Shown here in pieces: positions 10,641 through 22,487 of a stretch of 64,000 nt of DNA (its first letter is position 1; each line of letters starts with the position of its first letter). The DNA lies in the NCBI RefSeq assembly GCF_029867415.1, contig NC_081185.1:48043791-48107790 (forward strand). The letters are read 5' to 3'. The translations under genes and the position numbers were made by a program. Source of the DNA: Vicia villosa. Its lineage: Eukaryota; Streptophyta; Magnoliopsida; Fabales; Fabaceae. The notes below the pieces were generated by a model, which saw nothing but the letters and a program-made list of their open reading frames with translations, was not told where the DNA came from and did no database searches.

Positions 10641-13378
10641 TTACTCCGGATTTGGTACCACATGCATATGCATAGTTGAGTCTCATTCATCATTGTCTGT
10701 CTTTATAATTATGTTATCATTCATGTGTCACATTACTTATATATTGATTGTGGTTGAATGAGTGGATTACTTTGTTGTATGATTCTTGATGATACTTGTT
10801 GGCATTACTATAATTGTCATGCTTTCATTATGAATTATATTCTCACCCTTCTGCTGATTTGATGCTTGAGTGGCATCCTGCAGATTAGCCGCTTTGGGAG
10901 TCTTTTGGAAGAGGTAGTTCTCCAGTTGGTCTTGTCGGTCGCTCTGATACGTAACACCGGGGAGTCGGGAGTCTGTTGTTATTTATTTGTATATGACTCT
11001 TTTGAACATGTATATGTGATAACGTGCCATTGTATATTGTAAACACTTTATTTTGGAAAACTCCTCTTTGAGAGTGAGAGCTATACATATATATATATAT
11101 GTTGATATCTTCTGTGTGTTATGTATCATTTTATTGGCAGGTGTGTATGCTTTTGGCATCGTTGATGTCCGTTTGTTTTCTAGGTGTTTGTTTGGTTACT
11201 TAGTGTAACATCCTAATTGTGTTGTATGAAATTTTAATACTCTGATATTTTCTTGCCTAAATGCTTTGGGTAGAATTGGGGTGTTACATCTGAGATCTCA
11301 AACAAAATACATCCGAATATTCCATAAAACATAGGAAATAGCAATATCCAAACATAAGCGTAAGTCTAAAGAGAATTCCCCCCAAGTGTTACATGATCAT
11401 AGCATATGACTCGCTACCTAATCCAATAACAAAACTCAGGAGCTCCTCGGCTAAATCCTCGGACAAGCTACTACTCGTCGAAACCTGAACGTTATCAACG
11501 AAGGATAACATTCAAACAGAAGGGTGAGAATTCAACTTCTTATAGAAAACATAATAATGGGAAATGCAACATAATTAAGCATACATTTCACAGTTCTTTA
11601 CTCTTCTCAAAACATGCATTTATCTCCGATATAAAGTTAACATGTTCAATACCATTAAGCATCGCAATCAAATTCACAACCTCATATATTGACGATTTAC
11701 ATATAAACACATATATCACTCATACATATACATATATTTCAAATTTCACATCAAACATGTATCAATCACACATATCTCATTCTCATCACACTCTCTAATT
11801 CATATAAAACGATTCATCATTCCACATACATGCATATCCATCAAATTTACATCCACACACTCATACCACATAATCACACATAACAACATTTCACACCGAC
11901 ACATGCGACTCAAGTGTGACTCTATGTGATATGCATGTGGATCCCTCCGTTATCATTTTCGGTCATGCCGATAGTCATTCTCTCAAGACTAGATAACCAC
12001 CTCAAAGCCCCATACTCGTTAAGCTTTCAAACCCCATACTCGTTAGGTTTGGGACAAGTAAATAACCTTCGCGAGATTACCCAACATTTCCACTTTCAAA
12101 GACTCATGCTTGTGTACGTGTGCAACAAAACAAGACTCGTGCATTTAAGACGATCTCTCTATCTCTTAAACTACGCAATCACATCTTTACAACTTTGCAC
12201 AACATTACAAAACATGACATTCAATCCAATATCACACATAAATTAGCATTTATCAATCAATCACATAATTCATGACATTAACATCTCATAAGGCATCCAT
12301 GAACATTGATCATACAAGATTCATCCATAACATACACATATAATTACATGTTATTTTCAATTAACATCATAATTAAATTAAACAAATGCCAATCAACCCT
12401 ACTCTATCATATAGAAAATCTCATTAGCTTCCTAACGCTTTGAACGGCGCATAAAACAGAGTTACGGATCAAAAGTTATGGTCTTTACAAAAATCTGCCA
12501 AAAATGAAAGTCTGTAGGTCGACGCAAGGAATTTATAGGTCGACGCATGGCTGTTTCCCATCCCTCTCGGGTAAGCGCTCGTCGACCCATGAGTCGATGC
12601 AAAGCATTCTACAGGTCGACGCAAAACATGTGTAGGTCAACGCATGCTGAAGGAAAATGGATTTTCTGCTGTTTTAAGCTGCTCAGGTCGACTCATGCCT
12701 CTGTGTAGGCCGACCTATGCTGCGTAAAACTCAGAAATCACCATTTTTCTTCCCCACTCCCCTCATACAACACCCATTAACCCAAACACAATCCATACAT
12801 CAATTGAAAGCAAAGTTGGGACACATATAATGTTCCTAATCATGTTTCTAACCATGGGTCATTCATACAACACATTAAACATGAACAAATCATAAAATCT
12901 CATTGTTTTATCATAAACCCTAACATTTTCTAAACTATGAAATTGAGAGATGAAATATTACACAACAACACATTACCCAATCATGTAATTATAAGAACTT
13001 GGATTCAAACCCTTACCTCTTGAATTTCTCCTTCTAACTTCAAGAAATCTACAATCCTCTTCTCTTCTCTCTTCTACTCTTTTGCCTCTTTTCTCTTTTT
13101 TTACTCTTCTTTCTATCTTTCTATCTAATTTAGGTTAACTCATAAAATTCTCTTCTAACTCTCATTATCTCATTGGGCTTAACCCAACCCACTATTCTTT
13201 CTAATAATTAGGCCCACCAGCTATTATATTATAATTATACTATTAACTAAAATAGTCCCAATGAATAATAATAATAATCACCCAAATCAAATAATCATCA
13301 TGCCAAATAAAATAAAAAATTATTAAAATATCAAATAAACTTAACTATATAAATAGCTAATAAAATCGGGATGTTACA

Positions 13379-13396
13379 ACTCTCCCCCGCTTAAAA
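13379..13396 (-). promoter_or_regulatory. Chromovirus polypurine tract
   Basis: On the minus strand TTAAGCGGGGGAGAGT abuts the 3' LTR start TGTAACATCC. Position and purine content match a plus-strand primer. Confidence 0.85.
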
Positions 13397-13419
13397 GATT
13401 TTCGGCCTCGAAAATTACC

Positions 13420-14975
13420 TCAAACAAACAACTCCGGATACGATTCCTTCATCTTATCCTCGAGTTCCCAAGTGATATTACCATTGGCGACTCCACCCCA
13501 TATGACTTTCACCAAAGAACTCTCCTTACCACGAAGTTTCTTCACATCTCGATCCTCAATTCGCATAGGTGATGTATCAACCGTCAAATTATCTCTCACT
13601 TGAACATCATCTAATTGAACCACATGCGACGGATCCGCAATGTACCTCCTCAATTGAGACACATGGAACACATCGTGAAGATTAGAAAGAGACGATGGCA
13701 ATGCAATCCGATATGCCACTACACCTATCCTCTCCGAAATCTGATAAGGACCAATGAAACGCGGCGTCAACTTACGCGACTTCAACGCTCTACCAACACC
13801 CGTTATTGGCGTAACTTGAAGAAACACATGTTCATCCTTCTCAAACTCAAGAGCCTTCCTCCTCTTATCATGGTAACTCTTCTGACGACTTTGAGAAGCC
13901 TTCATCTTCTCTTGAATCATCTTAATCTTATCCGTAGTCTCTTGAATTAACTCGGGTCCAACCACAACACTCTCTCCCGATTCATACAACACAAAGGAGT
14001 CCTACACCTTCTACCATAAAGAGCTTCAAAAGGTGTCATTCCAATACTAGAATGAAAACTGTTATTATATGTGAACTCAACTAAAGGTAAGAAACTATCC
14101 CAATTTCCTCCTTGTTCCAAAACACAAGACCTCAAAAGATCTTCAAGCGACTGAATAGTCCTCTCCAGTAGACCATCAGTTTGCGGATGATACGCCGAAC
14201 TCAAACGCAACTTCGTACCCAAAGCACTTTGCAAACCTTCCCAAAATCTAGAAGTGAACCTTGGATCTTTATCCAAAACAATACTTGACGTAATACCATG
14301 CAAACACACAATCGTCTCGATGTACATCTTAGCAAGTCTCTCCATCGAATATTCCATCCTCATTGGAATAAAGTGAGCACATTTCGTCAATCTATCCATA
14401 CGACCCAAATTGCCTCGCAATTACTCGATGTTCTCGGAAAACCCAAAACAAAATCCATAGAGATACTATCCCACTTCCACCCGGGAATAGATAACAGTTG
14501 CATCAAACCAGACGGTTTTTGATGTTCAATCTTTGACTTTTGACAAGTCAAACATGAATAAACAAACTCCGCTATATCCTTCTTCATACCTTGCCACCAA
14601 AATATTTTCCTCAAATCTTGATACATTTTAGTAGCACCGGGATGAATACTCAAACCACTTCTATGCTCTTCCTCAAGAATTCTCTTTCTCAAATCCGTAA
14701 CATTCGGAATACAAACTCGATCTTGAAATCTCATAACACCATTCTCGCCAATCCGAAAATCACCACCTTTACCTTGGTTAATCAATGTCATAATGTCGAC
14801 TAATCTCAAATCTGATTTCTGACCTTCTCTAATCTCATCAAGAATAATACTCGTAAGCTTCAACATACCAAGCTTAACACACGTAGTCGTCGCTTCACAA
14901 ACCAAACTCAAATCCCTAAATTTTTCCAACAATTCCAATTCTTGAATCATCAACATAGACATATTTAATGATTTC
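13420..14975 (-). pseudogene. pol: Chromovirus integrase with chromodomain-like tail
   Basis: Read down the minus strand. From 14962 comes the HHCC zinc region (EEEHRSGLSIHPG, then CLTCQKSK), then the first catalytic Asp (SISMDFV). A frameshift lies near 14390-14420. The next frame gives the second Asp (VLDKDPRF) and the Glu (LERTIQSLEDLLR), the spacing of a D,D35E integrase. After another break near 13990-13950, the last 190 codons hold the GPY/F-like region (RFIGPYQISERIG) and a tail ending VIWGG-TWELEDKMKESYPELF, typical of chromodomains. The upstream RNase H end is at 48095, beyond the copia-type insertion. Confidence 0.88.
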
Positions 14976-15026
14976 TGTTGATGCTCTGTCTGTCCTGTTT
15001 ATTATCTAATAATATATAATAGCAGC
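14976..15026 (+). repeat. Copia-type 5' LTR, first part
   Basis: The first 51 bp of the LTR match 46899-46962, apart from an 11-bp or so deletion. The piece is broken right after GCAGC by the Ogre insertion. Confidence 0.9.
15022..15026 (+). other. Target-site duplication of Ogre (left)
   Basis: GCAGC here is repeated at 37268-37272. The uninterrupted 3' LTR at about 46958 has it once. Confidence 0.95.
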
Positions 15027-15745
15027 TGTCATACCCCAAATTTGTCCTACCCTTTAACTTCTAACTGGCTTAGGCTTTGCATTCATGTACATACATCACT
15101 TAGGTCATAATCCATACCCATGCATTCATATCATAGGTGCTATTCAAGGGCTAGCAAGAAAAAGCTCCGTTGCAAAGAATTTCTGATCAGGGAATAAGAA
15201 GACTGAGGTATAATCATGTGGTTCTATGTTCAAGGAAGTACTCCTGGATTGGGGTCTCTCTCTGCCTCAAGTCAAGGCATTGGTTGAAGGATACTGGCTT
15301 GCAAATCATCCGGTTCTTTAAATCAGGGTCTCTTTGACCAAAGTCAACCAGTAGACTTTCTGGTCAATATTTAATCAGGAATGGCTTCTATGTGTGAAAA
15401 GCTTCTCGTACTGACTGTGTGGATGTGTTTGGTTGACTAGATTTGACTGGAAGAGATTTAATCGGGAATTTCATCAATAGACGGAAAAATCAGAACAGTT
15501 GACTTTTGGGCCAAAACCAGAAGAATTATTCAAATATTGACTTTTGGTGGAAAATTAATCAAGAAAAGTCGAAGAAGGGATAAAATCGGGAGTTTGACAA
15601 AAAGTTGCAAAAAATAGAAAAATGACAAAAATAGAAAGTTTCAACACTTAGAAAAATATTTTGGAACTTTAAATCTTGTTGGGCAGTCCACTTCAGCACT
15701 GAATTACACGTGGCAAATGGCATTTTTTGAAGAAGATTCCAATAT

Positions 15746-15780
15746 CAAAGTTGTTCCTCTCATGGAGGGGAACAACTTTG
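15746..15780 (+). other. LTR palindrome (left copy)
   Basis: CAAAGTTGTTCC pairs perfectly with GGAACAACTTTG around a short centre that also holds CCTC/GAGG. The same hairpin is unchanged in the 3' LTR at 33629-33663. It lies upstream of the TATA box, so it could be a protein-binding or DNA-structure element. Confidence 0.85.
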
Positions 15781-16858
15781 TAGTTGGACACTTTTTCATT
15801 TGAAGCTTGTATGAAGAGCTAAAGTGGCGTGAAGTTGCTGGAAACTCATTTGAACCAAGTTATATTCCAGGTCACAAGTCAGGTCACGACCTGGCATTTT
15901 CACAAACACATGGCATGCCAAATCTCCAGCCATTTTTTGAACTCTACAGAAATGATATGAATGCAAACTTGGTATCATTCTCTTCCTTGCCATCTCCTCT
16001 ATCCACTGAAACGAGAATGGGTGCAATTGGACAAAAATTGAGTGAGATACAAGTCCTCAAAGTGGTGCCCCAACCCTGACCAAACTCTGCAGGCAGCCAA
16101 GGCACAAAATGCTGGGCACGCAAGGCATTTCAGCAAACAGGTGGTGGGCCAAATCTCAATGCCTCTTTCTTCCTCCTCAAGTCTTCAACTTGAACAAGGT
16201 TGATTCTAAGTCACTCTTTGCCATGTCCTCTATCTATTGAGCCCAGTATCACCAATTTTGGACATACGTGGGGAAGGTTGCAAGGCCACAAAGTCTCTCC
16301 TCTACCTAACTGCATTTCTGCTAACGTCAAGGCACAAGTTAAAGCCACGCGCCCAAGCATTCAAGTGCTTTGAACCAGCATGTTTGCAAGCCTCTCACTC
16401 CATGTACAAACCTCATCTCAAGGACTCTCAAACACCAAAGCTCTTTAATCACATGCCCTCTTCATGATGCACTTGAGTTTGGAATGATTGGTGCTTTATA
16501 GTTTGAGATATCAATATTCAAAGTAGAGGCATGAACATGATTTTGACATTACCATTGTTGCTGCAGCATAGTGTACAAAGCCATTCCACACACCATCACA
16601 TTGCCATTGCTAACCATGCAAATACTACACACTTTGAAAGCTTGCGTGAAACTTACCCCATACACATAACACTTGATGCATTGCCATAAAAGCTTGTTTT
16701 TGCTGCCACATGAGAAAGTATATTGAACCATGCCACAATTGCTTAAGCTTGTTCTTTAAGTCTTCAAAGTCCCACATTCAAAAATAAGAAAGTTGCTGCA
16801 AGCTATACCCCTAGGCTCCACATTCAAGAAATCACCATCACTTCATAATCACTCACCA

Positions 16859-16867
16859 TATAAATAA
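16859..16867 (+). promoter_or_regulatory. Ogre LTR TATA box
   Basis: TATAAATAA followed by a CA/TC-rich stretch (CACACACTCACACACG, TTCTCTCCC) as at plant pol II starts. The same motif is at 34742 in the 3' LTR. A transcription start about 30 bp downstream is inferred. Confidence 0.65.
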
Positions 16868-18756
16868 AGAGTTGCCTTCACACACTCACACACGATTCAT
16901 TCTCTCCCTTTCACTCACGATTCACTCTCTTCTCTCTTCCTTTCATTTTACACTCTTTCTCTCCACATTCTCCCTCCCCTTCGGTTCTCTCTTCCTCCAC
17001 TCATTCCACCACCGCCAACCACCCTGAGGCAATAAACTCCGGCTGCCATAACAAACTCCGGCAGCCGTAACAAACTTCTAACCATCAACAACCTTCACCT
17101 TCATCCACTCTCAATCATCATCAACGATCTTTTATACTCTCCACCATCACTTTGCTGCTCGAGGTCACATCATCATCATCATCATCTTTGCGAGTAAAGC
17201 TTCAAGGACGCAAATCTTATCTCTCAGCCGGAGTCAAAGTGTTCGCGGAGTCGAATATCGCTTCATCCAAGGCTTAAAGGAGAGCGGTGGAATTTTCAGG
17301 TTCCATTAATCCAAGACTCGCTTCAGGTAAGATTCCGAGTCCTTCGTAGCATTGAAGTGACCTGTGTTAAATAGCATATGCATGTGGTGAATTCATGAGA
17401 TGAAGCTCTGTATCTAGCAGTTCAGTTTGTGTGAATATCCGTTGCTTGCGATCTCTTGAATGTTGTCTTCTGATTTGTCCGAATCTGTCAGTATCTGAAT
17501 GTGTGAAACGTTTATTTGACTTCTATGAATGAATAGGAGTTGATCTGTGTGAATAGTGTTGATTTTCATGGAGTTTGGTTATGTTAGGGTTTTAGAAATC
17601 TTTCCGGTTTGCATGTTAGAGGAAATATCAATGGAAACTGAAGCCAGATCCATGATCTATGCAAAAATCCGAGTGGAACGGTGGTACTTTGGCTAATTTC
17701 TGGAAAATTTCACTTGTCTCCGCCGTGAGCTGGCCGGAGAGGAAGACCGGAGCTCTGCTCCGACGTCCGCGCATGGTTTCCCCTTTTTTCTTTCCGCCGC
17801 TTATGTGTCACTGCATGATTGGCTTCTATTCCCATTTTGTTGCGTTTTTGTCATTATTCATATGATTGAGACCTTGCTTGGCACGTTTTGATTGGTTATT
17901 GATGAATTTTTGTCTTATTCCACTTAAAGGATCCACTGCACCAATTGATATGCTGTTACTATATATTATGTCACGCTTCGTCCATCTCTTTGCATGTTAA
18001 TAATGATAATCATGTAATAAATGAAATAATAAAACAAATGGAATGCTGAATAAGGAAACTGGGCCAGGCGCTTTTGGGCTCACTCTATTTCCAGAAGCTT
18101 CGCCCCCATTCTGTTGACGCACCACCCTTCCAACGATACTGGGCCTGCACGCAGGCGCTATTCACACACCCTCTTTTGGGCCCAATTTCACTTCTAATTG
18201 TTTTTGTTCAAGTACTGATTGCTTTTGCACCCCCTCTGCTGTTAATATAAACAAGTAAAAATGATCCTCTTTCTTTTATTATTTTTGCATATTAATTGTT
18301 TCTCTCCTTAAATAAAAATAACAAAAATATTTTTCAGCCAATTAGATTTTTTAGAACGTTATTTTCTTTTAATTGAATTTTAATTGATTGTTTTCTTTGA
18401 TTTGTGATTGGTTGATTAACCATAAATAAATAGTTTCTTGTGTTAATTCAAAAATAGTTTCTCACTTGAATAAAAATGAAGTTGCTTGTGAATATGTTTT
18501 CATAAATAGCTTAGACTTTAATTCTTTCCCTTTTGTGAATATTTCTCAATGTTTAATTGTTTTTTTCCTCCCCATTTTCTTTTAGAACTAGAATAACATA
18601 GATGTAGAAATTAAGATTAGTCCCCTTTTTGCATTCTTTTTCTTTTCAAACCATAAAACACTAATAAAAATACTTGAATAAATTCTCCATAAAAAATACA
18701 AAGAAAATACTTAAAACATTAATAAAAAAGTGAAAATCTTAAAAAGGGAATGGAAG

Positions 18757-18898
18757 CTTGAACATCCCTTGCTTTAGGGAATGTTCGAGTGCTTGGATCT
18801 CCCTTGCTTTAGGGTTCCATTCGGGCGTAAGTTCCCAAATTCTAAAAAACACAAACCATAGAGTAACTCGAGTTTCCCTTGCTTTAGGGATTTCCTCG
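18757..18898 (+). other. Three hairpins with a shared CCCTTGCTTTAGGG core
   Basis: Each hairpin has CCCT and AGGG around a TGCTTT loop. Outer arms differ but still pair: CTTGAACAT with ATGTTCGAG (18757-18789), TGGA with TCCA (18794-18819), and CGAG with CTCG (18869-18898). All three occur again in the 3' LTR near 36640-36781. Their position downstream of the TATA box means they would be transcribed. Confidence 0.7.
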
Positions 18899-19385
18899 AA
18901 ACACTCAAACTCTCTCTCTTCTCTCCTTTCTTAAGGGCATTGTTATCTCCGCTCTATTGCATCCTAGGTCGATCCCTTATGCAAGAGCGCGAGCGTTAAC
19001 TCCGCCCAACTAAAAAACACAAAAACAAACAGAAAATCTTTAGCCGAGCTACGGTAACTCTGATTCCTGACAAGGATACGTAGGCAGCGGGGTAGGGCCC
19101 GTGCGAGTACAATTCTTTATTTTCCCTACATTCTGCATTCATTCGCATGTATACATAGACATAGTACACACCCTTTAGATGGAAACAAACATAGGTGGAT
19201 ACCATCGAGTACGATGGGCGTGAGGGGTGCTAATACCTTCCCCTCGCGTAACCGACTCCCGTACCTTGATTCTCTGGTCGCAAGACCTTGTTCTTACCCT
19301 TTGTTAGGTTTTCTGATATTCCTTTCCCTTATGGGATAAATATATTGGTGGCGACTCTGTTCATTTTTCGCGAGCGTGCGACAGC

Positions 19386-19403
19386 TGGCGACTCTGCTGG
19401 GGA
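19386..19403 (+). promoter_or_regulatory. Ogre primer-binding site
   Basis: TGGCGACTCTGCTGGGGA begins 2 bp after the 5' LTR. Ogre elements are known to use a tRNA-Arg primer with a site of this type; the match to the tRNA was not computed here. Confidence 0.85.
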
Positions 19404-20267
19404 GGTTGCTAGACCTATTGCGGGTCCATTCTTAGCGAGTCGATCCTAGCCTGCGTTTGTTTGTTTATTTACTGGGTGTTTACTTGTTTTATGTCTATAC
19501 CTTGTATATATGTTTGCATGCTTATTCTTTGCCTGCATATCATGTTTATTTCCGTTTGCACATCATGCATATGGATTATATTTTGTGTTCCTTGGGGTCT
19601 TCTGTTCTGTTTTGCAGGTGGGGGGTTTTGTGAGGTAAAAGGCCCACTACCCAGGCCAAGTGACACATAGGATTAGCGTGGATGCTCATGTTGACTCCCG
19701 TGGCCCTTGCTACGATCGAGTTCAACATGGGGTACCACAACTGGGCGAGGTTCTTTCATGGAACACTGTGTCTGGCACCCTTGCTGCCTCAAACACTTTG
19801 TACCCCATGGGAACTGTAGACCCTAGTGACCATTAGGGACCACCTGTCCGTGTCTAGAATTCATACCCGTGAGTTTGGGGTGGGACAGGATACTAGCCTT
19901 CATCATACCCTGATTTCCGTTTTGCAATCTGAAGCCGGAATTTTGAACCTGCTACACTCAGTATTATCCAGTTATTCAGAGTTGCGAGGGACATTCAGTC
20001 TCCCACTACATCACACACATGACACATCATGCTATTGCATCCACCTCACTTCATTCGTGGAGAATCCTAAAGTCTATTTCCAAAAAAGATGTATATACTC
20101 TTTTTGCAAAAAAAAAAAGAAAAAAAAAAGAAAAGAAAAAGAAAAGAAAAAGAAAAGAAATAGTGAAGAGACTTTAGGATTCTCCCAATGAAATGCATTC
20201 TGCCATATCATTTAACATGCATGTTCATTTATTTTCAGGAATTTTTGGCTTTGTCTCCGACCAACAC
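19404..20267 (+). other. Ogre leader with long stem-loop
   Basis: An untranslated leader between primer site and ORF1. It contains an acceptor-like TTTTGCAG at 19611-19618, an (A/G)-rich run at 20107-20161, and a perfect 17-bp inverted repeat (20059-20075 with 20169-20185), extended by CATT/AATG. A second acceptor-like site, TTTATTTTCAG, lies at 20228-20238. A 121-codon open frame (19826-20191) overlaps the stem and has no recognisable domain. Confidence 0.6.
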
Positions 20268-22082
20268 ATGGCCACACCAATGAAGACTGTTAGACGCAAC
20301 CCCTCTTATTCTTTCCTGAATCCGAATCTGGATTCCCTTGGGTGTTTAGCAAAGAAGATTACGCCAGATGAGTCAACCAATTTCCGAGAAAAATATGGGT
20401 ACATTCTGAGTCTTCTCAAGATGCCGTTCACCAAGTACGAGCAAGAGGGAGTTCATACTTTGCTTCAGTTCTATAATCCTTCCCTTCGCTGCTTCACGTT
20501 CACCGACTACCTCTTGGTCCCAACATTGGAAGAGTATTCCCTATTTCTTGGCGTTCCTATAAAGAAGGAAGTACCATACCATGGCGCCATGAAGGCCCCT
20601 GATTCCATTGAAATTGCTAAGGCTCTTTATTTGAGCAAATCGGTCGTGGAAGCAAATCTCACTAAGAAGGGAGGAGGTTTTGGTTTTTGCATGGAGTTTC
20701 TGGTCAAAAGGGGTTGTGAGGCTGCTGAAGCAAAGGAATGGGACACATTTAGGGCTATCTTGGCTCTAACTATATATGGCATCGTGATGTTCTCAAACGT
20801 TCCTAACTTTGTTGACATGAATGCAATTCATATATTCATCTTGCAGAATCCGGTTCCTACACTTTTGGGGGATGTTTATCACTCCATTCATCACAAGGGT
20901 ATTCAGAAGGGAGGTAAGGGAGGTCTGGTTAGATTCTGTGCTCCGTTGCTATACCGATGGTTCAGGTCACATCTGCCTGAGCGCGGCGCTTTCGTTGATA
21001 ATAGGCACACATCTAAGTGGGCTGAGAGGATTATGGGGCTGAGGGCTAAAGATATTGTCTGGTATAATAAAGCTTTAGAAGACATGGAAGTTGTTATGAG
21101 TTGCGGAAAGTTCAAGAACGTACCTCTTATGGGCCTTAGAGGTGGAATCAACTATAACCCCGTCCTGGCTAGGAGAACGTTTGGATATGCTTTTATTAGT
21201 CCACCTGAGCAAACAGAGATAGCTGAGAACATTTTCTATCATTCAGCCTCCGACAATGGGCAGATGGCAGAAGCGATACAAGCCTGGAAGAGTATTTGTT
21301 GGAGAGATAAGAAACATTTTGGTCAGCGAGATTGTGCTACTTATGAGGATTATACTAAGTGGGTCGAGTCTGTGGTTGCTGTTCAAGGGATGCCCTTCCC
21401 TCCTAAGGACCCTTTGTACCCTCCTGCTGGTAAACAACCCAACATTGTCTCCATGCCTCGTTATAATCAAACTGTTGAGCAGAATCGGAAATTGACTGAA
21501 CAAATGGAAACAATGCAAGTTAAGATGAATACTGATAGGCAAGAGAAGCTTTCTGCTCTTCATAAGTTGAAAATGAGAGAAATAGAGCTTGAAGAATTGT
21601 ATGCTAGAGGAAGTACTTCTCAGAAAAGGCCAAGGGTGACTATAGACCCTAAATTTACTGAAACTCAAGAGAAGAAGCTGAAAGAACATTACGAGGCTCA
21701 GTTGGCAGATTTGACTAAAAGACTCCAGATTCATACTGAAAATGCCAATTTAGAGAAATCTCGTCGCAAGAAAGCAGACAAACTCTTGTTGGATCGCCAG
21801 AATACCATAGAGAAGTGTTATGAAGAGATCCGAAAGCTGAAGGGCCAGATAAGAGAAAAAGACCAGAGTAATGTCCAAGTTCAAGAGGAAGCTAGGTATT
21901 GGGAGGTGAAGAATCGCCACATGGAAGCAATGCATTTCAGAAAAGACCTGCTGATTCAAGAGATCATTAAGAGGCCCACCCGTGCTGAGACCAAGAAGCT
22001 CTTTGAAGAAATGAAGACTTGGAGTGATAAGAACATTGGAGATAGCCCTCTTCGTCATTTGGACATGGGAGATTCAGCTTAA
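20268..22082 (+). CDS. Ogre ORF1 protein (extra ORF upstream of gag)
   Basis: An open frame of about 604 codons from the ATG at 20268. The frame is also open from 20193, but an acceptor-like TTTTCAG at 20238 and the context favour the later ATG. The N-terminal 300 residues resemble the plant-mobile-domain-like protein of legume Ogre ORF1 (FTDYLLVPTLEEYSLFLGVP, then FRAILALTIYGIVMFSNV). From about residue 400 (of the longer frame) it is charged and likely coiled coil (EKLSALHKLKMREIELEEL, and later lysine/glutamate-rich heptads). Its role in the element is not established. It is the only fully open gene of this copy. It sits 250 bp upstream of gag in the same frame class, separated by a short non-coding stretch. 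Confidence 0.85.
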   Translation: MATPMKTVRRNPSYSFLNPNLDSLGCLAKKITPDESTNFREKYGYILSLLKMPFTKYEQEGVHTLLQFYNPSLRCFTFTDYLLVPTLEEYSLFLGVPIKKEVPYHGAMKAPDSIEIAKALYLSKSVVEANLTKKGGGFGFCMEFLVKRGCEAAEAKEWDTFRAILALTIYGIVMFSNVPNFVDMNAIHIFILQNPVPTLLGDVYHSIHHKGIQKGGKGGLVRFCAPLLYRWFRSHLPERGAFVDNRHTSKWAERIMGLRAKDIVWYNKALEDMEVVMSCGKFKNVPLMGLRGGINYNPVLARRTFGYAFISPPEQTEIAENIFYHSASDNGQMAEAIQAWKSICWRDKKHFGQRDCATYEDYTKWVESVVAVQGMPFPPKDPLYPPAGKQPNIVSMPRYNQTVEQNRKLTEQMETMQVKMNTDRQEKLSALHKLKMREIELEELYARGSTSQKRPRVTIDPKFTETQEKKLKEHYEAQLADLTKRLQIHTENANLEKSRRKKADKLLLDRQNTIEKCYEEIRKLKGQIREKDQSNVQVQEEARYWEVKNRHMEAMHFRKDLLIQEIIKRPTRAETKKLFEEMKTWSDKNIGDSPLRHLDMGDSA

Positions 22083-22487
22083 ATGTTGATTTTGTTGTAG
22101 AATCACCACCAGATTTGTTGGATGGATTCCTGATTTTATTTCTTTATTTGTTGGCTCATGGGAGCAGAATATTTTGTACTTCAAGAACTTGGTTGCAGAA
22201 TTAATCGATTATGTTTGCTTATCTTGGTTGTGCTTATCTTGGTTGAACTAATCTTGGTTATGCTTCACTATTTTCTCCATTATCTTGTGTTGTTGGTTTG
22301 AGGCAAAGCTAAAAAGTCTTGAAAATAATAAAACATGCACACATGCACCCATGCACTCATATCATACTGCATTTTCAGGTTTTTATCAGATTCTAATTGG
22401 GGTCCCTTCCAACAACAGATTTCTTTTCCGACGACGAAGCTGACTTCCTTACATCCTTACCGCACCAGAAACAACGAGAAAAGAATC
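22083..22487 (+). other. ORF1-gag spacer with acceptor-like site
   Basis: A T-rich stretch with CTGCATTTTCAG at 22368-22379 just before gag. It could serve as a 3' splice site placing gag near the 5' end of a spliced RNA. The open frame technically reaches back to 22335. Confidence 0.45.

Larger units (their letters stand above)
8524..11288 (+). mobile_element. Solo LTR (Ty3/gypsy-type, chromovirus-like)
   Basis: A 2765-bp sequence starting TGTAACGCCC and ending GGGGTGTTACA, flanked by a perfect 5-bp repeat TCTGA (8519-8523 and 11289-11293). The uninterrupted site TCTGAGATCTC is present in the other chromovirus LTR near 51330. No internal region follows, so it is a solo LTR formed by LTR-LTR recombination. 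It shares a conserved module and a purine-rich early part with the host LTR, which suggests a related family. A possible TATA box (TTTATAAG) lies near 8765. Confidence 0.9.
7112..13378 (-). repeat. Chromovirus 3' LTR with two insertions
   Basis: In minus sense the LTR starts TGTAACATCC at 13378 and ends GGTGTTACA at 7112. Without its hAT element and solo LTR insertions it would be about 2.4 kb. Its segments 7112-7203, 8285-8523 and 11289-11880 align with 51013-51885 at about 95-96 percent by eye. It holds an ACGG.TCAAAAGTTA-type module at 12420-12490, also seen in the solo LTR, a run of short GTCGAC-containing repeats at 12515-12715, and a purine-rich transcript-like stretch (minus) near 13030-13100. 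Confidence 0.85.
15027..19383 (+). repeat. Ogre 5' LTR
   Basis: Starts TGTCATACCCC and ends GCGTGCGACA. It is near-identical to 32910-37267. Features include a strong palindrome (15746-15780), a TATA box (16859), a pyrimidine/TCA-rich likely leader (16880-17010), and three CCCTTGCTTTAGGG hairpins (18757-18898). Short open frames in it, such as 15807-16079, occur at the same positions in both LTRs but show no domain, and I do not call them genes. Confidence 0.95.

Noticed and set aside
15807..16079. 90-codon frame in Ogre 5' LTR, repeated at 33690-33962 in the 3' LTR
   Set aside because: Present twice only because LTRs are duplicates; a similar-length frame exists on the opposite strand and there is no domain.
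19826..20191. 121-codon frame before Ogre ORF1
   Set aside because: Ends in a lysine/glutamate run translated from the A/G-rich loop; overlaps the stem-loop; no domain.
21243..21734. 163-codon minus-strand frame
   Set aside because: Antisense shadow of Ogre ORF1.
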